This document shows, piece after piece, positions 15,130-22,305 of a stretch of 27,131 nucleotides of DNA. Numbering within the stretch: the stretch's first letter is position 1; each line of letters opens with the position of its first letter. A program made the translations under genes and the position numbers. Source of the stretch: Blastococcus sp. CT_GayMR20 (GTDB lineage Bacteria; Actinomycetota; Actinomycetes; Mycobacteriales; Geodermatophilaceae); contig NZ_SPQM01000066.1 of the NCBI RefSeq assembly GCF_004570345.1, positions 1 through 27,131 on the forward strand, in the 5' to 3' direction. The notes below the pieces were generated by a model. It did not search any database. It was not told the DNA's origin and was given only the letters and a program-made list of their open reading frames with translations.

Positions 15130-18100
15130 ATGCAGGAGCTCGACGGGCGGCTGGTGCTGAGCCCGACCGACCTGACGCACCACCAGGAGTGCGCGCACCT
15201 CACCCGGCTCGACCTGGGCGTGGCCGCGGGGGAGTGGGCGCGACCGGACGTCGAGACGCCCGAGGAGCTGCAGTTCGTCTTCGACCGCGGCCTCGAGCAC
15301 GAGAAGAAGTACCTGGCGTCGCTGCGGGCGGCCGGGAAGACGGTGGTCGAGATCCCGGAGGCCTCCGGTGCCGACGGACGACGTCGTGCCGAGGAGCAGA
15401 CCGTCGAGGCCATGCGCCGCGGCGTCGACGTCGTCTACCAGGGGACGTTCTTCGACGGCGCCTGGGGCGGGCAGGCCGACTTCCTGCTCCGCGTCGAGAC
15501 ACCGTCGAACTTCGGCGACTGGTCGTACGAGATCGCCGACACCAAGCTGGCCCGGAAGTTGAAGGTCGCCGCGCTGCTGCAGATGGCCACCTACGCCGAG
15601 CGGCTCACGCTGCTCCAGGGCGTCGAGCCCGAGTTCATCCACGTCGTCACCGGGGACGGCGAATCGCGGCCGTGGCGGCTGATCGACGTCGCCGCCTACG
15701 CGCGCCGTGCCCGGGCACGGCTGGAGGCGTTCGTCGCCGAGCCGCCGGCCACCGGACCCTCGCCGATCGGCTACTGCGAGCAGTGCCGCTGGGCCGAGAA
15801 GTGCAACGCCGAGCTGCGCCGGGACGACGACCTCGGCCTGGTCGCCTTCATGCGCGGCGACCACCGGGACGCGCTGCGGGCGGTGGGCATTCCGACGCTG
15901 GAGGCGTTGGCCGCGGCGACGCCGGAGCAGCTCAAGGAGTCCGGCATCGGCCCCGATGCGCGGGTCCGGCTGCAGCAGCAGGCGGCCGAGCAGCTGAAGG
16001 AGCGGACCACTGGGCAGGCGTCGCGGACGCTGCTCGACCCGCAGTCCGGCCTCGGCCTGCTGCGCCTGCCGCCGCCGAGCCCCGGCGACCTCTACCTCGA
16101 CTTCGAGGGCGACCCCTGGTTCGAGGATGGGAAGGGCATCGAGTACCTCGCCGGCCTCGGCGACACCGCGGGCGGCTTCACGCCGCTGTGGGCGCACGAC
16201 CGCCTGGCGGAGAAGCAGATGGTCGCCGACCTGATCGACCGGCTCGTCGAGGCGGCGCGGACCGATCCGGGCATGCACGTCTACCACTACGCGCCGTACG
16301 AGGTGACCGCGCTCAAGAAGCTGACCGGCGGCTACGGCGTCCGCGAGGCGGAGCTGGACCAGCTGCTGCGCGAGGAGCGGTTCGTCGACCTCTATCCCGT
16401 CGTCCGGCAGTCGATGCGGATCAGCAAGGACTCGTACTCGATCAAGAAGGTCGAGGCCTTCTACGGCCGGTCGCACAAGGGCGCGGTGGCCAGCGGGCTG
16501 GGCAGCGTTCTCATGTACGAGCAGTGGCTGGTCGACCGGGACCAGCAGAAGCTCGACGACATCGAGTCCTACAACAAGGAGGACGTCGACTCGACGCGCG
16601 AGCTGCACCAGTGGCTGGAGCAGCAGCGCGCTGAGCTCGAGGCGCTGCACGGGCCGCAGCCGCGCCCGGAGCTGAAGACGGACGAGCCGGCCGAGCTGGT
16701 CAGCGACGTGGAGGCCGCGGAGCTGGAGCTCGCCGCCCGGCTGCACGACGCCGGGCACCAGCTGCTCGGCGACCTCGTGGGCTGGCACCGCCGCGAGGAC
16801 AAGCCGGCCTGGTGGGACATCTTCCGGCTGAAGACGCTCGACCGGGAGGCGCTGATCGAGGACGGCGCCGCCCTTGGTGGGCTGTCGGAGCCGGTCGACC
16901 GCGGGAAGGAGAAGCGGAGTTCGCTGTTCGAGTATTCGTTCCCGGTGCAGGACACCAAGCTCTCGGTCGGCGACACCGCGCTCGACGTCGACACCGCCAA
17001 GCAGGCCGGCACGGTCTTCGAACTGGACGCCGCGGCCGGTCGGCTGGTCCTCAAGACGACGGCCGCCGCGCCGACACCGCGTGGGCTTACGCCGAGCGGA
17101 CCGCTGGGGACGAAGAGCCTGCGCGAGGCGATCCAGGCGACGGGTGAGGACGTGCTGGCCGGGCGCGACTGCCTCGGGCAGGCGCTGGTCGAGCGCCGTG
17201 TTCCCGCGGGAACGGAGCTGCGCGAGGGCGAGTCGACGACCGACGCGATCGTCCGGCTCGGTCTGGCGCTGGAGGGCGAGGTGCTGGCGATCCAGGGCCC
17301 GCCCGGGAGCGGTAAGACAACCGCGGCGGCCGAGCTGATCAGGAGGATGTTGGACGCCGGCAACAAGGTCGGTGTAACGGCGACCTCGCACGCGGTCATC
17401 GGCAACCTGCTGAAGGCGGTCGGGCGGCCGGCGCTGCAGAAGTGCGACGAGAGCCAGCACTGCGGTTCGGACGACGTGGCCTGGTCCAGCGACAACGGCG
17501 AGGTCACGCAGAAGCTGCTGGACGGCGACGTGAACCTGGTTGGCGGGACGGCGTGGTTCTGGACCCGGGCAGACGTGGCGCAGGCCGTCGATGTGCTGGT
17601 GGTCGACGAGGCGGGGCAGTTCTCGCTGGCCAACGCCGTCGCGGTGGCGCGGGGTGCGCGGTCGATGGTGCTGCTCGGTGATCCGCAGCAGCTGGCCCAG
17701 CCGAGCCACGCGGTGCACCCGGGGGAGTCGGGCGCCTCGGCGCTCGAGCACCTGCTCGACGGTCACGCAACCATCCCGCCGGAGCGCGGCGTCTTCCTCG
17801 ACCGCTCGTACCGGATGCACCCGGACCTGACGGCGTTCGTGTCGGGGCTGGCGTACGACGGCCGGCTGGAGGCGGCGCCCGGGCGGGAGCGGGTCGCGGT
17901 GCTGGGGGAGGGGGAGCTGTCCGGCAGCGGCCTGCGCGTGCACCAGGTCCGGCACATCCGGACAGCGGCGGACAAGAGCCAGCAGGAGGCCGACGTGGTC
18001 GCGCGGCTGTGGCAGTCGGTGCAGGGCTCGACGTGGCGCAACCACATCGGTGAGGAGGCGCGGATCGGTCCGGAGCAGGTACTGGTGGTGGCGCCGTACA

Positions 18101-18411
18101 ACGCCCAGGTCGCACTGATCAAAGCGGCGCTGCCCGCCGGTGCGCGGGTGGGGACAGTCGACAAGTTCCAGGGCCAGGAGGCGCCCGTGGTCATCTACTC
18201 GATGACCAGCACGAGCGCCGACGACGCACCGCGGGGCGTCTCGTTCCTCTACGACCTCAACCGGCTGAACGTGGCGGTGTCGCGGGCGCAGGCGCTGGCC
18301 GTGGTGGCGCTGAGTCCGCTGCTGCTGGACGCGCCGGTGCGGACGCCGGAGCAACTGCGGCGGGTGAACGCGCTCTGCCGGCTGGTGGAGTCGGCGACCG
18401 TCGTCGCGTAG
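15130..18411 (+). CDS. TM0106-type RecB-like nuclease fused to RNase H-like domain and Dna2-like SF1 helicase
   Basis: The product is 1093 residues. Residues 1-230 form a RecB/Cas4-type nuclease: H57 (RGLEHEKKYL), D117 (GQADFLL), D137-T-K139 (YEIADTKLA) and Q151 with Y155 (QMATYA). C21, C216, C219 and C225 reproduce the C...CxxCx5C iron-sulfur cluster pattern of Cas4/AddB/Dna2 nucleases. Residues 320-500 resemble an RNase H-like exonuclease (YLDFEGDPW with D324 and E326; YHYAPYEVTALKKL; YNKEDVDSTRELHQW). The C-terminal half is an SF1 helicase with Walker A GPPGSGKTT near 724, Walker B VVDEAGQ near 822, GDPQQLAQP, GTVDKFQGQE near 1007 and LNVAVSRAQ near 1045. The ATG at 15130 follows GGGGAGG. 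It probably processes DNA ends or replication/repair intermediates, and a defence role is possible. The antisense strand is open for 1091 codons by composition alone. Confidence 0.92.
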   Translation: MQELDGRLVLSPTDLTHHQECAHLTRLDLGVAAGEWARPDVETPEELQFVFDRGLEHEKKYLASLRAAGKTVVEIPEASGADGRRRAEEQTVEAMRRGVDVVYQGTFFDGAWGGQADFLLRVETPSNFGDWSYEIADTKLARKLKVAALLQMATYAERLTLLQGVEPEFIHVVTGDGESRPWRLIDVAAYARRARARLEAFVAEPPATGPSPIGYCEQCRWAEKCNAELRRDDDLGLVAFMRGDHRDALRAVGIPTLEALAAATPEQLKESGIGPDARVRLQQQAAEQLKERTTGQASRTLLDPQSGLGLLRLPPPSPGDLYLDFEGDPWFEDGKGIEYLAGLGDTAGGFTPLWAHDRLAEKQMVADLIDRLVEAARTDPGMHVYHYAPYEVTALKKLTGGYGVREAELDQLLREERFVDLYPVVRQSMRISKDSYSIKKVEAFYGRSHKGAVASGLGSVLMYEQWLVDRDQQKLDDIESYNKEDVDSTRELHQWLEQQRAELEALHGPQPRPELKTDEPAELVSDVEAAELELAARLHDAGHQLLGDLVGWHRREDKPAWWDIFRLKTLDREALIEDGAALGGLSEPVDRGKEKRSSLFEYSFPVQDTKLSVGDTALDVDTAKQAGTVFELDAAAGRLVLKTTAAAPTPRGLTPSGPLGTKSLREAIQATGEDVLAGRDCLGQALVERRVPAGTELREGESTTDAIVRLGLALEGEVLAIQGPPGSGKTTAAAELIRRMLDAGNKVGVTATSHAVIGNLLKAVGRPALQKCDESQHCGSDDVAWSSDNGEVTQKLLDGDVNLVGGTAWFWTRADVAQAVDVLVVDEAGQFSLANAVAVARGARSMVLLGDPQQLAQPSHAVHPGESGASALEHLLDGHATIPPERGVFLDRSYRMHPDLTAFVSGLAYDGRLEAAPGRERVAVLGEGELSGSGLRVHQVRHIRTAADKSQQEADVVARLWQSVQGSTWRNHIGEEARIGPEQVLVVAPYNAQVALIKAALPAGARVGTVDKFQGQEAPVVIYSMTSTSADDAPRGVSFLYDLNRLNVAVSRAQALAVVALSPLLLDAPVRTPEQLRRVNALCRLVESATVVA

Positions 18412-18512
18412 ACCCGACCGCGTGCGCGGGCCGGTGCGAGCGCGTGGTCTGATGCCGGTCAGAGGTTGGTGGCCGGCGTCGGGGCCGGCCCCCTCGGCAG
18501 GAAGGTGGGCTC

Positions 18513-19262
18513 GTGGCCGGATCCGGGGAAGTGCTGCTCGAGGTGGACGGCGGCGTTGCGATCGTGACGCTGAACGCCCCCGACCGGCGCAACGCGCTGA
18601 CGCCGGCGATGGCCGAGGAGCTCATCGCCACGTTCGACGAGGTGGACGCCAAGCCGGAGGTCGGTGCGCTGGTGATCCGGGCAGAGGGCAAGTCGTTCTG
18701 CGCCGGCGGAGACATCGCGACCCTGACCTCGGCCGGCAAGGACCCGGCGGCGCCCGAGGCGTACGAGGGCATGGGAAGGATCTACGACTCCTTTTACCGC
18801 CTGGGGCAGGTAAAGGTCCCGACGGTCGCCGCGGTGCGGGGCTCGGCGGTGGGCGCCGGCATGAACATGCTGCTGGCGGCCGACCTGCGCATTGTGGCGA
18901 AAGATGCCCGGCTGCTGTGCGGCTTCCTCAAGCGCGGAATGCACCCCGGCGGCGGGCACTTCGTGATTCTGTCGCGGCTGATCGGCCGCGAGGCGGCGGC
19001 GGCGATGGCACTGTTCGGCGAGGAGATCAATGGCGACAAGGCCGTCGAGCTCGGCCTGGCCTGGCGAGCCCCGGACGACCAGAACGTTGACGTTCAAGCC
19101 ATCGAGCTGGCAGGCCGGGTGGCCTCCGACCCAGAGCTGGCGCGAGTAGCGGTCGGAAACTTTCGAAAGGAGGTCATCAATGGCGCCGTGGACTGGGACG
19201 TCGCCACGCAATACGAGCGTCCCGCCCAGATGTGGAGCATGCGTCGCTCAGCCAGGGACTGA
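18513..19262 (+). CDS. Enoyl-CoA hydratase/isomerase (crotonase) family protein lacking both usual glutamates
   Basis: The product is 249 residues with a crotonase core: VAIVTLNAPDRRNALTPAMA, the oxyanion-hole loops SFCAGGDIATL (61-71) and GSAVGAGMNMLLAADLRI (110-127), and HPGGGHF. Aligning by eye to the family, the position of the first hydratase glutamate (Glu144 of the rat enzyme) is N118, and that of the second (Glu164) is F138. A normal syn-hydration mechanism is therefore unlikely; an isomerase, hydrolase or other CoA-ester role fits better. The protein ends at WSMRRSARD, short of the usual C-terminal AFxEKRxPxF segment. GTG 18513 follows an AGGAAGG site. It is the last gene before the composition change at about 19.26 kb. 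Confidence 0.85.
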   Translation: MAGSGEVLLEVDGGVAIVTLNAPDRRNALTPAMAEELIATFDEVDAKPEVGALVIRAEGKSFCAGGDIATLTSAGKDPAAPEAYEGMGRIYDSFYRLGQVKVPTVAAVRGSAVGAGMNMLLAADLRIVAKDARLLCGFLKRGMHPGGGHFVILSRLIGREAAAAMALFGEEINGDKAVELGLAWRAPDDQNVDVQAIELAGRVASDPELARVAVGNFRKEVINGAVDWDVATQYERPAQMWSMRRSARD

Positions 19263-19370
19263 ACCCACGCCGTCTGAGTTGGGCCTCCCCACAGTGAACT
19301 TTGATCGAATCACAGCTATTCGCACGCCCGAGCAAGGCCCGACCCGACCGTCGAAACGCTCACGTTCGTC
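19263..19370. other. Junction between chromosomal backbone and low-GC island
   Basis: These 108 bases lie between two convergent stop codons. GC content falls clearly from here rightward, judged by eye. I found no tRNA remnant, integrase site, direct repeat or insertion-sequence end. Confidence 0.4.
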
Positions 19371-21122
19371 CTACTTCGCATTCACCCGTACGAATTCCGA
19401 CTCGTCTAGGCCCGGTCGAGTCAGCATGCTCCCGAGGGAGACCGCAAGTCGGTAAGCTTGGTCTGCCCTCAGATCACCCATCCATCGCAGTAGCGCGCCA
19501 CTCTGAGACGTAAAGAACCAGCCCTTTGGCCGCTCCTGCCATATGGCCTCGACGACGCCAACGTCAGAGGGCCCAAAAGATTCGAACTCGAGATCTAAGA
19601 CCGACGGCTTAGCTTTAAGACGGATCGTGTCGTGCCCGCCGACATCATCAATCACGATGTCGAATCTTCCCTTCTGAGGCTCAGTCAGCGGAATCAGAGG
19701 AAACCTTGTGGCTTCGCTTAGTCTGACTGAATCGCACGGTGGCATCAGGCAGACCCAGTATGAGTAACCCGGGCTTGGCTGCGCGGGGCCGCTCGGCCGG
19801 CGCCGCCGCAAGAGGGTTCCTAGCCCGAGCGTCGGCGCCGGAAGCCCGGGACCATCGTGCGCCAGGCTCCTGGCTAGACAGCTCAGGACGCCGAAGGCAT
19901 CGTCAGAAGCACGACCCTTGTCGAAAGGCAGGTCCGATTCTGCGAAGAATAGAGACGTTACCGTGGAATGATTCTTGAGTTTCTTCGACCCAGTCGGATT
20001 CAGAGCGATCTCTTTCTCTGAATCGCTCCCCGCGCCTTCCACAATGAACCGTATGGCCTCAGCCCGAGCCACAAGGTCGGAACTCGGCGTCCCTTTGGCC
20101 GCAGGCAGCATGCGCGTTCCCGATGAAGGGGGTATCAATTCCTCGGTCCTCTTGCGCACAGACGCCTCATGGACGGCGGCGTCCACGTGTGTCGCGGCGA
20201 GCAAAGCCGTTATTTCGTCACCCACGAGGGAAAGTGCATACTGCTCGGCTGCATAGGGACTCGTTAATGCACGATGACTGAGGAATGCGGCGTCCAGTTC
20301 CTCGCCGAACCGGACCAGGAGTCGGTTCGCGTGCCGGCGCACTGATGCAACGGCGCCGATCGCCAACCTTGGCAGAAGTCCTGTGGCCGCGAGCTTGACA
20401 AACTCTTCCACCAGAAACCTGGCAAGCAGACTCTCCGACAGGCCGCCGTCAACGCCGCCGTCTTCACGAGGCTTGGCTACGACTCTCACCATCAGATTTC
20501 GGCCCGCTAACACGCCTTCATCAAAATCTGCGACGAAAGGCAAGTCAACTGACGCAGAGGTCAGCGTCGAAAGGCCCTGCGCGACTTCCGAGAGGACGAA
20601 GTCGATGGCCGGCTCGCTTGTGTAAATGCATATGAGTCGCAGCCTGCCACCACTAGTCACGTCGTTCTGAACAATCTCCCGGATGAGCTGCAGGCTGGTT
20701 CTATCCCCGATGTCGGGCTTCGACGCCGCATGGACAAGCGGAGAAAGGAGCCAGTCAATCACAAGGATGTCCGTGCTCGCGGCAAGCTCTATCACCCGAC
20801 GTCGATCCTCAGTTACGGACATCCTGGGGGCGAGAACCGCGCAGGCGATTCGCTCGTCGGCGAATGCGTCAACCAACTGGCGCGTTCGGAGCCGGCCACC
20901 CGCCTCACCGTCTGCCCCGCCAGCGCCACCTGTCTGGGCGGGCCCTGCATCCCCGTGATCACGCTCACCGATGAGAAGAGCATCTGGCGGCACGAGTGCG
21001 TAGTCGGCGGCGGAGTCTGCCTCCTCCTCTCGGTCGTCGGCGGTCAGCGCTTGGTCATCGACCACCAAGGCCGTCCTCAAGAACTCCCTTGGGTCAGCGG
21101 GATCGAATGCGGGTGAACTCAT
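19371..21122 (-). CDS. Receiver-domain protein (Response_reg_2-like) of the R-M cluster
   Basis: The product is 583 residues. Residues 12-220 carry every hallmark of a receiver domain: the acidic pair D22/D23 (ALVVDDQAL), the phosphoacceptor-position D123 (ILVIDWLLS), T168 (LICIYTSEP) and K217 (VRVVAKP). A Gly/Ala-rich low-complexity insert sits at about 55-80. The C-terminal 350 residues are mostly helical with a terminal strand-rich part, with no DNA-binding motif I can name. From memory, this divergent receiver (PF19192-like) occurs beside GHKL ATPases in R-M loci. Its ATG overlaps the kinase-like gene's TGA as ATGA, so the two are translationally coupled. A 25-residue upstream extension in frame overlaps coding sequence and is rejected. 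No output nuclease is apparent. Confidence 0.82.
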   Translation of the reverse strand: MSSPAFDPADPREFLRTALVVDDQALTADDREEEADSAADYALVPPDALLIGERDHGDAGPAQTGGAGGADGEAGGRLRTRQLVDAFADERIACAVLAPRMSVTEDRRRVIELAASTDILVIDWLLSPLVHAASKPDIGDRTSLQLIREIVQNDVTSGGRLRLICIYTSEPAIDFVLSEVAQGLSTLTSASVDLPFVADFDEGVLAGRNLMVRVVAKPREDGGVDGGLSESLLARFLVEEFVKLAATGLLPRLAIGAVASVRRHANRLLVRFGEELDAAFLSHRALTSPYAAEQYALSLVGDEITALLAATHVDAAVHEASVRKRTEELIPPSSGTRMLPAAKGTPSSDLVARAEAIRFIVEGAGSDSEKEIALNPTGSKKLKNHSTVTSLFFAESDLPFDKGRASDDAFGVLSCLARSLAHDGPGLPAPTLGLGTLLRRRRPSGPAQPSPGYSYWVCLMPPCDSVRLSEATRFPLIPLTEPQKGRFDIVIDDVGGHDTIRLKAKPSVLDLEFESFGPSDVGVVEAIWQERPKGWFFTSQSGALLRWMGDLRADQAYRLAVSLGSMLTRPGLDESEFVRVNAK

Positions 21123-22219
21123 CTGGCAACCTCGATTGGACTGATGCGGAACTGGGCGCCGCGTCCCTTGATGGGCGCGTCCAACTCCAAGCTCCACCCC
21201 TCCCGTAATAGGAGGTCCCGTGCGATCGTTAGACCGAGGCCTCGCCCGCCCCGGCGTCGACTAAACCCGCGATCGAATATTGCCTCAACGTCGCGAGGGC
21301 GAACGCCAGGACCATTGTCGCGGATAAGCATGCTTGGGCCCTCGGCGTCGAGCGTGATCCGGCCTCCCTCTTCGCGCTCGAGAGCCACCCAGTGAATCGC
21401 GTTGTCGACGAGGTTGACAAACACTGGATAGAAGGTGCTCGGGAAGCCCGTGAGCGTAAACTTCGAGAATGTAGGAGTGGTGTGCAGCTCGATTCGATGC
21501 CGGGGCAACCTATCGGTAAATACGCCGGTCACAAACCGCGCGATTTCGTTTCCCGTTATGATAACCCGCCGTCGATACAAGCGACGTTGCAGCGGTGTGA
21601 ATAGGCGCAAGTAGCCATCGAGATGCTGGAAGCCGGACTTGATGTCCTGCACCACGTCGCGCAACTGCGGATTCGCGCGAGCCCAAGGGTCTAGCTGTCG
21701 CAGTCCAAATCGCACGCTCTTGATCGTCGACTCAAATTCGTGACTTACCACTTGAACAGCCTGCCCAAGTTGCAGAAGCTCAAGATTCCGTTCCGCCTGT
21801 TGTTCCAGATCCTGTACGTAATCTCTGAGCATTTGGGTCGGGTCGGAGTCCCCCCCGGCTAACCGCAATAGAGACTCACGCAAAGATGCCAGGTGACTGC
21901 TGTGCACCGCCGCGGCCTCCGACAGTTCGCTAAGCAGCCGCTCTTCCTCTTCGGCGCTGGGGGGCCGCTCGGGCGCGATGCTGGCAAGAGCCGATGTGAC
22001 TCGGTTCTGAACGTCACTGATGGCTGCCGACGCGGTCGATGTGACGGCCTCTACCGCCCGATCCGTCGCTTCCCTCAACTCCGCGGCCCGAACCTCAACC
22101 TGCATCTCGCGACTTTGGAGCGCGTCGCGGAGTCGCCTGCCACGGGAGAGGCTGAGTGTCTTGCGATCCAATGAGGGGTGGTTTCGTGCGAATTCGTCCA
22201 TATGGGAGCGTATGGACAC
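21119..22219 (-). CDS. Histidine-kinase-like ATPase, C-terminal part of the frameshifted GHKL protein
   Basis: From the internal GTG at 22219 this gives 366 residues, but the same frame is coding-like back to about 22400 (for example LEAERVAYRRLDLLRASGIL, then DDERDWEAYQRLWRQANDFD), where it meets the upstream ATPase frame. It has a coiled coil (about 30-130), an H-box VVSHEFESTIKSVRFGL with the candidate phospho-His, an N-box FVNLVDNAIHWV, a G1 box IRDNGPGV, an F-box AIFDRGFS and a G2 box GGRGLGLTIA. It is therefore a soluble histidine-kinase-type ATPase without transmembrane helices. No ribosome site precedes 22219, which argues that it belongs to one polypeptide with the next feature. Its natural partner is the receiver protein, joined by ATGA at 21119-21122. 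Confidence 0.85.
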   Translation of the reverse strand: MSIRSHMDEFARNHPSLDRKTLSLSRGRRLRDALQSREMQVEVRAAELREATDRAVEAVTSTASAAISDVQNRVTSALASIAPERPPSAEEEERLLSELSEAAAVHSSHLASLRESLLRLAGGDSDPTQMLRDYVQDLEQQAERNLELLQLGQAVQVVSHEFESTIKSVRFGLRQLDPWARANPQLRDVVQDIKSGFQHLDGYLRLFTPLQRRLYRRRVIITGNEIARFVTGVFTDRLPRHRIELHTTPTFSKFTLTGFPSTFYPVFVNLVDNAIHWVALEREEGGRITLDAEGPSMLIRDNGPGVRPRDVEAIFDRGFSRRRGGRGLGLTIARDLLLREGWSLELDAPIKGRGAQFRISPIEVAR

Positions 22220-22305
22220 TGCAGCTTCGCGGAAGTCGAAGTCGTTGGCTTGCCTCCACAGACGTTGATACGCTTCCCAATCGCGTTCGTCGTCGGCTGA
22301 TAACC

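Noticed and set aside
15079..18354. 1091-codon frame antisense to the nuclease-helicase gene
   Set aside because: The sequence is Arg/Leu/Gln-rich without motifs, and its openness follows from the GC3 bias of the real gene on the other strand.
19263..19370. Attachment site or tRNA remnant at the island border
   Set aside because: No cloverleaf, CCA-type 3' end or matching direct repeat could be found in the window, although the right border is not included.
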